50,198 bases of DNA from Synechocystis salina LEGE 00031 (GCF_015207985.1 NZ_JADEVV010000031.1:1-50198), one strand, 5' to 3'; counted from the stretch's first letter, positions 19,160 to 28,818 are shown. Translations and numbers: made by a program. The notes: generated by a model not told the origin, from the letters alone.

Positions 19160-22100
19160 CTCTCCATTCCTAGGAGAAACTAATTGATTGGAAACACTCA
19201 TGGGAGTTGACCAAGGCTTGATTGAGACATTTGCTCTCCATTCCTAGGAGAAACTAATTGATTGGAAACTTGGGGTGAGTGCCTATTCATCTGGGCAATA
19301 GGAGAACTCTCCATTCCTAGGAGAAACTAATTGATTGGAAACAGGAAGCTGGTCGCAGCTATCAAACTGAACAGCCCCCTTCTCTCCATTCCTAGGAGAA
19401 ACTAATTGATTGGAAACGGCAGTGGTCTTCTTCTTGCTCATGTCTTGATCTCCTCTCTCCATTCCTAGGAGAAACTAATTGATTGGAAACTTCCGACTGG
19501 CTAAAGGTTAACTCCCAGGCATACATGGCATACTCTCCATTCCTAGGAGAAACTAATTGATTGGAAACCTCGCGGAATATGTGGTCATTGACTACACTCA
19601 GCCTCTCTCCATTCCTAGGAGAAACTAATTGATTGGAAACTGATCCGTATTCGGGATGCCAGGAAGCATAAGCTCCGCACTCTCCATTCCTAGGAGAAAC
19701 TAATTGATTGGAAACGTGATGATGAAACCGTCACACCAATCACGGGTAGTAGTCTCTCCATTCCTAGGAGAAACTAATTGATTGGAAACTTTGTCAGGGC
19801 CTGACCTAGACATTTGGGTATGTCTGTTGGCTCTCCATTCCTAGGAGAAACTAATTGATTGGAAACCACCCGATCAATCAAGGTCCCCTACTAATACCTT
19901 GATACCGGCTCTCCATTCCTAGGAGAAACTAATTGATTGGAAACCAAGAAGCCCGGTTGTCTTGATCCTTCCATTCCTCTCTCCATTCCTAGGAGAAACT
20001 AATTGATTGGAAACCCATAACTAAGGCTAACAAGAATCACTTTTTTGCGACTCTCCATTCCTAGGAGAAACTAATTGATTGGAAACCTTGACAGCCCCGC
20101 ATTTGCAACGACATTCCAAAAGTGCTCTCCATTCCTAGGAGAAACTAATTGATTGGAAACCATTGATCGGTGTGGCCCATGCTGGGGAAGTATCAGGCTC
20201 TCTCCATTCCTAGGAGAAACTAATTGATTGGAAACCCCATAGGTGACAAAATTTGCCACTAATTGTCCATTGCAATCTCTCCATTCCTAGGAGAAACTAA
20301 TTGATTGGAAACTCATGGCCATTTATAGTTACCTTGGGGATTGTGACCCTTTGGGAACTCTCCATTCCTAGGAGAAACTAATTGATTGGAAACATTTCTT
20401 CTTGACTAAGGATCTTTTCGTACCAAGTAACTCTCCATTCCTAGGAGAAACTAATTGATTGGAAACCCTACCTCGGCAAGGCCGGCGGTCATTTCGTTGT
20501 AGACGTCTCTCCATTCCTAGGAGAAACTAATTGATTGGAAACCCCCTGGGCGGTTCCTTGACCGCTTGAATTAATCATCTCTCCATTCCTAGGAGAAACT
20601 AATTGATTGGAAACTTCCAGCATTCACACCGGACGAAGTTGGAATTGCTTTCGTTGACTCTCCATTCCTAGGAGAAACTAATTGATTGGAAACACGGCAG
20701 GGAATCCACGTCCGACCATGATGTCGTCCTCTCCATTCCTAGGAGAAACTAATTGATTGGAAACACTCCCCAACCGGCATTCCATACAATACAAAAGGCA
20801 AAAAAACTCTCCATTCCTAGGAGAAACTAATTGATTGGAAACTGATCCGATACTTATTGACTTTGACTTCAGCGGCTTTTTGGGCTCTCCATTCCTAGGA
20901 GAAACTAATTGATTGGAAACTGATCCGATACTTATTGACTTTGACTTCAGCGGCTTTTTGGGCTCTCCATTCCTAGGAGAAACTAATTGATTGGAAACCG
21001 ATTAGATTAGACATAATTCATCCTTGTTTAGTGTTAGTTCTCTCCATTCCTAGGAGAAACTAATTGATTGGAAACCGATTAGATTAGACATAATTCATCC
21101 TTGTTTAGTGTTAGTTCTCTCCATTCCTAGGAGAAACTAATTGATTGGAAACATGCCCATCGGTCAGGGCTTCCACAGTCACATTTCATGGCGACTCTCC
21201 ATTCCTAGGAGAAACTAATTGATTGGAAACATGCCCATCGGTCAGGGCTTCCACAGTCACATTTCATGGCGACTCTCCATTCCTAGGAGAAACTAATTGA
21301 TTGGAAACTACCGACTATTTTAGGACACAAAAAAACCTACCCGGTTACTCTCCATTCCTAGGAGAAACTAATTGATTGGAAACTGGTGCAACGCCCCACG
21401 GGTAAGAACCCTTACTGTCTCTCCATTCCTAGGAGAAACTAATTGATTGGAAACAAGTGTAAAGGGTAACACCCTGTAACCCGCCTGCTGTATGGCTCTC
21501 CATTCCTAGGAGAAACTAATTGATTGGAAACGCGGAGGCTCACTGGAAGACTTAGCCCAGAAGTATGGACACCTCTCCATTCCTAGGAGAAACTAATTGA
21601 TTGGAAACCAGGTGAACGATAGTATCCGTACCTTGGAGGGAGACTACTCTCCATTCCTAGGAGAAACTAATTGATTGGAAACAGGGTAAATGTAATCACA
21701 GTAAATCCATCACGTACGTCAACTCTCCATTCCTAGGAGAAACTAATTGATTGGAAACCCATTGCTTGAGAATGGGCAACGTTAACGCAGAATCTCTCCA
21801 TTCCTAGGAGAAACTAATTGATTGGAAACGGCTACTGAGTACGACCCCTTCTAATTTAATTAACTCTCCATTCCTAGGAGAAACTAATTGATTGGAAACT
21901 TCTTCCGTGGGCGACACTTGTAACTACCCTTATTCTCTCCATTCCTAGGAGAAACTAATTGATTGGAAACTTCTGTATATCGTATAACGATGACGCTTTC
22001 ATCTTACTCTCCATTCCTAGGAGAAACTAATTGATTGGAAACGTCATAAATTGACCGGCAAGCAATTTTCAACCGCCCTCTCTCCATTCCTAGGAGAAAC

Positions 22101-23882
22101 TAATTGATTGGAAACCCCCAAGGTGATGGTCAAACGGCTGATGCGAACACTACTCTCCATTCCTAGGAGAAACTAATTGATTGGAAACAGGTTGTAAAGA
22201 AATTGGGGTGCCGTTATAAATCTGGCTCTCCATTCCTAGGAGAAACTAATTGATTGGAAACTCGGGTGGAGGGATCTTTCAATAAGGAAACAATAGAATT
22301 TGACTCTCCATTCCTAGGAGAAACTAATTGATTGGAAACCCCAGTAGGGGCGACGGTTGGCGTTCTGTTCCTCGGCCTCTCCATTCCTAGGAGAAACTAA
22401 TTGATTGGAAACCTGCCGTAGGGCGAACTGTACTGGGCGACCCGCAAGCTCTCCATTCCTAGGAGAAACTAATTGATTGGAAACTCGATCCAGATGTGGT
22501 CATTGACCACTTTGATCCGTTCGGGGCTCTCCATTCCTAGGAGAAACTAATTGATTGGAAACAATGCCTAGCAGGGCCAGGCAGGTTCAAAGGATATGTC
22601 TCTCCATTCCTAGGAGAAACTAATTGATTGGAAACCCTTTGTTTTGTTTCAGGATGAATACCAATTCAAGAGAGAGCTCTCCATTCCTAGGAGAAACTAA
22701 TTGATTGGAAACATGTTGGGGATCGATGTTAATAGTTAAAGCGTCAACAACTCTCCATTCCTAGGAGAAACTAATTGATTGGAAACAAAACTATTTCGTG
22801 TTTCATGAAAATCAATCCTTTACTCTCCATTCCTAGGAGAAACTAATTGATTGGAAACCTCGCTCACCCGGTACACTGGTTTGTTGCTTACTCTCCATTC
22901 CTAGGAGAAACTAATTGATTGGAAACAAATAGCTGCCTGATTGGACAGAGTTAGGCGCGCGTCTCTCCATTCCTAGGAGAAACTAATTGATTGGAAACAA
23001 TGCCTAGCAGGGCCAGGCAGGTTCAAAGGATATGTCTCTCCATTCCTAGGAGAAACTAATTGATTGGAAACCCTTTGTTTTGTTTCAGGATGAATACCAA
23101 TTCAAGAGAGAGCTCTCCATTCCTAGGAGAAACTAATTGATTGGAAACATGTTGGGGATCGATGTTAATAGTTAAAGCGTCAACAACTCTCCATTCCTAG
23201 GAGAAACTAATTGATTGGAAACAAAACTATTTCGTGTTTCATGAAAATCAATCCTTTACTCTCCATTCCTAGGAGAAACTAATTGATTGGAAACCTCGCT
23301 CACCCGGTACACTGGTTTGTTGCTTACTCTCCATTCCTAGGAGAAACTAATTGATTGGAAACGGCCTCAGGACAGTATTCAACACTGTCAGACCACCACA
23401 GCTCTCCATTCCTAGGAGAAACTAATTGATTGGAAACCGATTAATGCGTTTAACCGGGAGTTACATCCTTACTCTCCATTCCTAGGAGAAACTAATTGAT
23501 TGGAAACTACTTTCTGGTCAGCATACTTTTCAGCACGCGCTATAGAAGTTCTCTCCATTCCTAGGAGAAACTAATTGATTGGAAACACATTATCTACTCT
23601 TTAGAGCGGTAGCATCTCCATGTTCTCTCCATTCCTAGGAGAAACTAATTGATTGGAAACTCTTGTCCATGGTAATCAGGGTAACTGACATCTTTGCTCT
23701 CCATTCCTAGGAGAAACTAATTGATTGGAAACCAACGTAACTAACACAGCCTTCCATGAAAAACCCCTGGCGGCTCTCCATTCCTAGGAGAAACTAATTG
23801 ATTGGAAACTCGATAGCCCACCGCGCGAGGCAGTCGACTACCATTTTTCTCCATTCCTAGGAGAAACTAATTGATTGGAAAC
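19160..23882 (+). repeat. CRISPR block B: 64 leader-distal repeats of type B
   Basis: These repeats carry the loop ATTCCTA and T at position 26. Only the final one varies (C to T at position 1). The block contains three adjacent tandem-duplicated spacers (20843-21272) and a five-spacer block duplication (22563-22890 and 22999-23326). Confidence 0.95.
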
Positions 23883-23915
23883 TCAGTAAGTTTCATGGAA
23901 AGTAATTGCTTAAAG

Positions 23916-24266
23916 TTAGGCGATGATTACTTGTAAAACCGTTAAGACCTGTTCAATCAATGGTGTTGGCATGATTTCCCCCGTGCTGATCCACCAGCGT
24001 TGGCTCAGGTCTAAAGTGCGAATTTGTTCAGCAATTATTGAGCCCGTTATCTTGTAGCCTGCGGGGATGGGGAGCAAAGTTTTTACTTCTGGTTTAATGG
24101 TGCCAGTAATGGGGGAAACAATTACAATCCCGTTCCTGGCCTGATTAAAAGCGGTATGACTAAGCACCAAACAGGGGCGAGCCTCTCCCATTTGTTCTCT
24201 TCCTTGGGTTGGATTAAGCTGAACCCGAATGACTTCCCCCCGTTGGGGATAAATCAGTTCTGTCAT
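23916..24266 (-). CDS. mazF: MazF/PemK-type toxin
   Basis: A 116-residue toxin starting MTELIYPQRGEVIRVQLNPT, with GREQMGEARPCLVLSHTAFN, GIVIVSPITGTI and IIAEQIRTLDLSQRW. The R-P-x-L-V-L and V-x-P-I-T segments and the Q-I-R-x-L-D strand are the standard MazF fold and active-site surroundings. It would cleave single-stranded RNA. Its start overlaps the mazE stop by ATGA. The gene ends only 33 nt from the last CRISPR repeat, so the TA pair guards the trailer end of the array. Confidence 0.9.
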   Translation of the reverse strand: MTELIYPQRGEVIRVQLNPTQGREQMGEARPCLVLSHTAFNQARNGIVIVSPITGTIKPEVKTLLPIPAGYKITGSIIAEQIRTLDLSQRWWISTGEIMPTPLIEQVLTVLQVIIA

Positions 24267-24514
24267 ATCATTTCTTGGCCCGTCATCGGACTATCAACAA
24301 AGTCCTGGGCATCTTCAGGATATTGAAAATCCGCGGGGATACTGGCTAGGAGTTGATCGAGTTCCAGGGGTGCTGTTTTTTTACGAATGACGAGGGATTG
24401 CTCCATTTCTTGTAGCTCGACGATGCAATTTTCTTCCCAGGCTAGGCTTTCAACTAACTTATGGGGGATTCGGAGTCCCAGACTATTACCCCACTTTCTG
24501 AGGGGAATATCCAT
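24263..24514 (-). CDS. mazE: MazE-type (AbrB-fold) antitoxin
   Basis: An 83-residue protein starting MDIPLRKWGNSLGLRIPHKL, the swapped-hairpin AbrB/MazE DNA-binding motif (KWGNSLGLRIP). VELQEMEQSLVIRKK and an acidic C-terminal tail that would bind MazF follow. It is the first gene of the pair and overlaps mazF by 4 nt. A perfect inverted repeat lies 26 nt upstream and probably serves for autoregulation. Confidence 0.9.
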   Translation of the reverse strand: MDIPLRKWGNSLGLRIPHKLVESLAWEENCIVELQEMEQSLVIRKKTAPLELDQLLASIPADFQYPEDAQDFVDSPMTGQEMI

Positions 24515-24539
24515 AACGTTATCCTCAGGATTTTTCTTT

Positions 24540-24558
24540 AATTATACTTTGTATAATT
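24540..24558. promoter_or_regulatory. mazEF operator/promoter palindrome
   Basis: AATTATAC TTT GTATAATT is an 8-bp perfect inverted repeat around three bases. Read on the minus strand it includes a TATAAT -10 box, so antitoxin binding here would block transcription of mazEF. No convincing -35 is seen. Confidence 0.55.
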
Positions 24559-24566
24559 TGTCCTCG

Positions 24567-24713
24567 ACTGATCCACCAGCGTTGGCTCAAGTCTCAGGTA
24601 CGAATTTGATCAGGTTGCAGAACAGTGCGGATGATTGGACGGTAAAAGTTGAGGATATCCATCGGCTAATGACCTTTGATCAGAACCATGGGCTTCAGAT
24701 AGTCCACGTTTAG
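24567..24713. pseudogene. Relic of a second mazF plus an unknown gene end
   Basis: Positions 24570-24620 (minus strand reading) repeat part of mazF. The run TGATCCACCAGCGTTGGCTC also occurs in mazF near 23995, followed by a diverged copy of its next 30 nt. It encodes the DLSQRWW segment of the toxin. On the plus strand the same stretch continues as an open frame ending VKVEDIHRLMTFDQ and QIVHV, stop at 24713, which may be the tail of another broken gene. The remaining intergenic sequence to 24765 shows nothing else. Confidence 0.5.
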
Positions 24714-24765
24714 ATATTCCCAATGCCCTCTGTGTGAACAAATCCACCATAGGGACATCCATCAA

Positions 24766-25899
24766 TTATTCGGTGTAGGGAAGGGTGGGACGACGGAGGT
24801 TGCTCAAAGTCCAGACTGGGCGATCACATTTGACTGCTTGGAGACGGCGTAGCTGATCGGCATTGTAGTTTAACTCCTGGAACATTTGGGCAATTTCTTC
24901 CTTGAGCTGACGATTTTCTGAGAGCAAACGTCGATTAACCTGTAGTTGTTCGTTTTTAAATTGTTCTAATTCCTGATCAAACATCCGTTGAAATTCAGCC
25001 CGCAGATCGGCTTTGAGGCTAACTAATTCTTGCTGTTGTTGGGCAATGCTTTCGTCTACAAGCTTGAGATCCGCTGCTACCTTTTGCAATAAGTCCTGTT
25101 CCCCTAACTGATCGGCCAGTTGGGCGATCGCCGTTAGTAGGGGTTCTAATCTGAGCTGTTGTTGTTCTAATTCCTGCAATTGACAACGGATTTGCTGACT
25201 TTGGGCGGTCAAATCCCCCATTAATTCTTCTAGTTCTTGCTTTTGTTGGTTTATGGTGGTAAGCGTAGAACCTAACTGACCTTCAATGTCCGATCGCCAT
25301 TGGGCAATGAGCTCTTTTCCCGCTTCAAAATCCGGTACATAACGGTCAATTACTGCCGTTGTGGTTTGGTCAATGCGGCCGTCTAAACCGGCCAACTGGG
25401 AGGCAATGTCCTGCAACTGGGCCAATTGGGCCAACAAAGCTTCCGCCCCCCCTAGCTGGGTTAGGGTTTGTCCCAGGCGATCGCCATCGGTGCGTAACTG
25501 TTCCGTTTGGCTTTGCAACTGCTGGGCCATAGCCTGAGCTTCGCCAATCTGCCCGGTTACGGAGCGTAGTTCTTCCAAGCGATTAAAATCTTGGCGCAGT
25601 TGGTCGGGCCCACCCATCTGGTTAATGGTTTCAGTTACCTTTTCTGCTGTTTTAACGCCATCCCTTAACTGCTCACTTCTTTGGTTAATTGCCACCAAGG
25701 AGTGCTGTAACTCTTGTACCTCTTGATGAATAGTATCAAACTGTTTTTTACAAGTTTCCGTGGTCTGACTAAGGTCAGCTTTGGCTTGGGTAATGATATT
25801 CGGATCCCAGGCTTTTTCTAGCCCCTGGCGAATTAAATCAGTTAATTGCTCCAGAGCGTTAATAGTATCTTGGTCAGAAGTGAAGTTTTGATTTTTCAT
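24766..25899 (-). CDS. Long coiled-coil protein, partner of the RelE-UvrD helicase
   Basis: A 377-residue protein that is almost entirely predicted coiled coil, rich in Q, L and E, with heptad-like runs from about residue 15 to 345 (for example QELQHSLVAINQRSEQLRDG and ELEQQQLRLEPLLTAIAQL). There is no signal peptide, membrane segment or recognised catalytic motif. The last 30 residues (DRPVWTLSNLRRPTLPYTE) are non-helical. It starts 50 nt after the helicase stop and is probably co-transcribed. It could be an SMC-like scaffold or sensor for the helicase. The family is not recognised. Confidence 0.7.
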   Translation of the reverse strand: MKNQNFTSDQDTINALEQLTDLIRQGLEKAWDPNIITQAKADLSQTTETCKKQFDTIHQEVQELQHSLVAINQRSEQLRDGVKTAEKVTETINQMGGPDQLRQDFNRLEELRSVTGQIGEAQAMAQQLQSQTEQLRTDGDRLGQTLTQLGGAEALLAQLAQLQDIASQLAGLDGRIDQTTTAVIDRYVPDFEAGKELIAQWRSDIEGQLGSTLTTINQQKQELEELMGDLTAQSQQIRCQLQELEQQQLRLEPLLTAIAQLADQLGEQDLLQKVAADLKLVDESIAQQQQELVSLKADLRAEFQRMFDQELEQFKNEQLQVNRRLLSENRQLKEEIAQMFQELNYNADQLRRLQAVKCDRPVWTLSNLRRPTLPYTE

Positions 25900-25949
25900 T
25901 AGTTTACTAGATCAAAATTAATGGTTAGGGAAATATTAATAAATTGACG

Positions 25950-28334
25950 TTAACCAACCTTAAGCCGTTGTTCCGTTCTGGTTTTAAGTATGGACAGGAG
26001 GTTGTCTGATGTCTTGAGCCAAGGGAAGTTATTGCAGCGATTGGTGGTTACTAGTCCATAAAAGCTTGCCAGGCGATCGGCTTCTAAAGGCAAACAGCGG
26101 TGACGTAAATCCTCTTGGATACCGGCCATAACTTCTTCATAAATACTAGGATCAGACTGCCGTAGGGACTGGGCTACTTCTGCTGCTTGCCAAGATTGGC
26201 CAAGACAACGATAAATTAATGTTTGTAGGCGGGGAACTTCTCGTACTTCCGGTTGTTCAAAATATGCTTTTAATGGCGCATGCGATTCTAAATTTCCGAA
26301 GAAAAGCTTAACAATATCTGCCTCGATTGCCATGGTATCTTGACTGCTAGTGGCATAGTTTTTCAGTATGTTATAGAGGTCATAATAAAGTATTGGATCT
26401 GCTTGTGAAGCGCCTTCCAGAATAATGCTTTTGAGCCCCTGTTTTCCTGTTTCTGAGGTGTCCAGACTGCTGGTTAATTCCGTAATCCACCGTAGAGCCT
26501 CGATAACCTGCTCCTGATTTTGATAATTCAGTTGCTCGACAGCATTAAAAGTTTCTCCATCTTTGCTGATAATAAGATTCTGAAAAATTTCTTCTCCCAG
26601 TTCTGCTAACTGTGCCTTCGTGGTGACAATCAGCAAACGAGAACGGGCTCGGGTGAGCTGAGTGTACCATTTTGTATAGGCCTCCATGCGCCCACCGTTT
26701 TGAGGTAGATCAAAGGGGCAAAAGGCAATGCAGGAGTCAAATTCTCGCCCTTTAGCTTGGGAAACGGGCATAAATTCTAGAAATCTAACCCGGTCCGGGC
26801 TGACATGGTAATGGTCACTGCAAAATAGCCTGGCCCGGGCCGCTAAACGCCATTGTAGAGAATGTTTTTCCTGCCATTCGCTGATTTGTTGGGAAACAGT
26901 CGCCACCAGGGGCTCTAAAAAGGTTTCCGCCGTAGTTCGATCAGGGTAAACCAAAAGCTTGACTGCATCACCAGGTTTTTCAAAACAGAATTTAGGATCT
27001 GTTGGTTTGGGTAGCTGTCTTGCGCCCCATGGTCTGGAATCGTTTGCCCTTAACTGAAAGCGGTTAGCCAAAGTCAGAATCGATTCGGTGGTGCGGTAGT
27101 TATCCCATGGCAATTCCTTGGTTTTATTAAGGTGCAATCCTCCCCAGGTAAAGTCAACGGGGGCAATCCGTTGGTTAATATCGCCCAAAAGCCATAGATT
27201 AACTGGATGATTCACTTCCGTTTGCCAATGGTGGCATAGTTGCTTGATAATCTCAATTTCTTCCACCAAGTAATCTTGGGCTTCATCAGCAATGATAGTG
27301 GTGCTCCAACCGGGAATAAGGCAACCAGGGGGATTTTCCTGGATATATTGCAGTAATTCTAGGGTGTAATCCCGACGGCATAACTCCTGCCTTGACCATG
27401 CTTCTTGCCACCATTGGGGTCGAATATCTTGTAACTCTTTAATTCGATTCTTATTATCATTAAAAACATCATCCTCCTGATAATTTTCATTGAGTACGTA
27501 AAGCTGGTAAAGCAAAACATCTCGATAGGTAATGGGGTCCCGGCCGCTGGTTCCCCAATGGCGATGTTGCTGGGCTATTTGTTGCAGAACTTGCAACTCT
27601 TTGGCTGGGGGGGCGGCTTGGAATGGCAATTGGGGAAAGGCTTCCGCTAACCATTGCTGAAAAGTACCAATAAATAAATTTTCCCCGGCCGATTCTTGGC
27701 GAATTTGACGAATACAGCGGTATTTAGTTACCTGTTGATCAATTAAGGCTTCTGGCAAAAGAAAGACCACATTTTGTCCTGCATAGGCTAATTCACAAGC
27801 TTTCTCTGCGGCGTTTAGGGTTTTGCCAGTGCCGGGGGCAGATTGATGAATGGTGGAATGGTAGGGGACGTAATGGTAATCAGGATGGTTACGGCGATCG
27901 TAGGGATGGTGGTGGTAGATGTTGACTGCTTCGTCTGCATCCTTGATTTGTTGGTCACTGCGTTGGGCCGAATAGAGGTAACCGTCGTTGATAAACCAGT
28001 CCCATTCCACACCGGTTTCCCCATGCCATTGGTAACAAGGATTTCTAGGTAGGGCATCAAAATCTTGGTCATAGGTGTGATCATCCCGCAGGACGGCGGC
28101 AATCACTGTATAGTGGCTGGGACTATGGTCGTCAAAAAATAGACGTAGGTAACCGCCTCCCCCCAGTCCTCTTTTTTGATACTCAGTACACCGACTATCG
28201 CGTAGAATTTGGTTCCCTGCGGTGTTATCCAAGGATAATTGACCAAAAATCTCTGGGATAACTCGATTGTTCATCGCAGAGCGCAGTTTTCTTAGTTGTT
28301 GGATGGCATGGCGGGTGACGACAATACTAGACAT
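25950..28334 (-). CDS. UvrD-like SF1 helicase with N-terminal RelE-like domain
   Basis: A 794-residue protein. The first ~100 residues (TRHAIQQLRKLRSAMNNRV, YLRLFFDDH, YTVIAAVLRDDHTYD) look like a RelE/ParE toxin fold, which is an inference. SF1 motifs follow: SAPGTGKT (about residue 165), ADEAQD (about 348), LLGDINQRI, NYRTTESIL, QAKGREFDS and LTRARSRLLIV (about 560). All helicase motifs look intact. The C-terminal ~170 residues are unassigned. It forms a pair with the coiled-coil gene downstream. A second protein of the same domain order, but little direct similarity, is at 42462-44549. A defence role is plausible from context only. Confidence 0.75.
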   Translation of the reverse strand: MSSIVVTRHAIQQLRKLRSAMNNRVIPEIFGQLSLDNTAGNQILRDSRCTEYQKRGLGGGGYLRLFFDDHSPSHYTVIAAVLRDDHTYDQDFDALPRNPCYQWHGETGVEWDWFINDGYLYSAQRSDQQIKDADEAVNIYHHHPYDRRNHPDYHYVPYHSTIHQSAPGTGKTLNAAEKACELAYAGQNVVFLLPEALIDQQVTKYRCIRQIRQESAGENLFIGTFQQWLAEAFPQLPFQAAPPAKELQVLQQIAQQHRHWGTSGRDPITYRDVLLYQLYVLNENYQEDDVFNDNKNRIKELQDIRPQWWQEAWSRQELCRRDYTLELLQYIQENPPGCLIPGWSTTIIADEAQDYLVEEIEIIKQLCHHWQTEVNHPVNLWLLGDINQRIAPVDFTWGGLHLNKTKELPWDNYRTTESILTLANRFQLRANDSRPWGARQLPKPTDPKFCFEKPGDAVKLLVYPDRTTAETFLEPLVATVSQQISEWQEKHSLQWRLAARARLFCSDHYHVSPDRVRFLEFMPVSQAKGREFDSCIAFCPFDLPQNGGRMEAYTKWYTQLTRARSRLLIVTTKAQLAELGEEIFQNLIISKDGETFNAVEQLNYQNQEQVIEALRWITELTSSLDTSETGKQGLKSIILEGASQADPILYYDLYNILKNYATSSQDTMAIEADIVKLFFGNLESHAPLKAYFEQPEVREVPRLQTLIYRCLGQSWQAAEVAQSLRQSDPSIYEEVMAGIQEDLRHRCLPLEADRLASFYGLVTTNRCNNFPWLKTSDNLLSILKTRTEQRLKVG

Positions 28335-28587
28335 TGGCGTGGAACCTCTGGGGGACGGGCTAGATTAAATTGGCAGAAACACCTTTCATTAAACCGTGCT
28401 ATGGAAAACCCTCTTTCCACTGCATCAACAAGATGATATCTGCCGGTCAGTAGTGGCAAATTAGGTATTGTTTAATACTAACAGTCTTGTTGATGAGTCT
28501 GTTAGTGTACTAGTATTGATGCTTAGTCCAATCAATTGATTATTACAATGTGTTTATAAAGTCTTATTTTGCCCCCTTCCTCACTAA
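28335..28587. other. Intergenic stretch without a supported gene
   Basis: About 250 nt between the helicase start and the next gene remnant. It is A+T-rich, with several short self-complementary runs (for example CAATCAATTGATTA near 28530). The helicase promoter must lie here, but no clear pair of hexamers was found. No ORF is supported. Confidence 0.4.
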
Positions 28588-28764
28588 AGCTCCGGCAAAA
28601 AATCCTATGAGCAGTACTATTACCATTATGAGCTTGAAGTGGGGGGAAAACGGGTTAAACGCTCTGCCTATATTCCCAAGGATAAGCTTGATGTGGTGCA
28701 GGAATGGGATAGAAAAAAACTCGATGTAACCTTCATTCTGCAATACCTTGGCAAGACTGTCTAG
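28588..28764 (+). pseudogene. 5'-truncated small plasmid gene
   Basis: An open frame begins directly after a TAA and reads SSGKKSYEQYYYHYELEVGG, then KRVKRSAYIPKDKLDVVQ and ILQYLGKTV, stop at 28762-28764. The Y-rich start, YIPK and final IL..L resemble a family of small cyanobacterial proteins of unknown role. No start codon is available in frame, so the 5' end has been lost. Its stop codon lies inside the first palindromic element of the cassette-like region. Confidence 0.5.
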
Positions 28765-28818
28765 TTAGCAATGGACACTGTAAACTCAACTCCATGTCTA
28801 GTGGTTGATGGACAATGT
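28756..28818. repeat. Pair of imperfect palindromes at the start of the small-gene run
   Basis: Two units, 28756-28781 and 28794-28818, have the form ACTGTCTAGT, about 6 nt, TGGACA-type return arm. The arms pair through one G-U in RNA. They belong to the family described at 29531, 30190-30372, 31301-31482, 32040 and 32376. Confidence 0.7.

Larger units (their letters stand above)
15601..23882 (+). CRISPR. Giant subtype III-B variant CRISPR array, 112 repeats, 111 spacers
   Basis: By hand count the array has 112 repeats of 36 nt and 111 spacers, mostly 34-45 nt (shortest 32, longest 56). Repeats end in GATTGGAAAC and begin with CTCTCC; TCTCC and GGAGA at positions 2-6 and 14-18 form a stem with a 7-nt loop. 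Type A repeats (47) fill 15601-19042, one hybrid repeat lies at 19087-19122, and type B repeats (64) fill 19160-23882. The leader is on the cas2 side, so type A is the newer end. The last repeat (23847-23882) differs at its first base, as is common at a trailer end. Duplicated spacers reduce the distinct set to about 102. No Cas6 gene is present; in PCC 6803 the equivalent array is processed by RNase E, leaving 13-14 nt handles. Confidence 0.98.
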
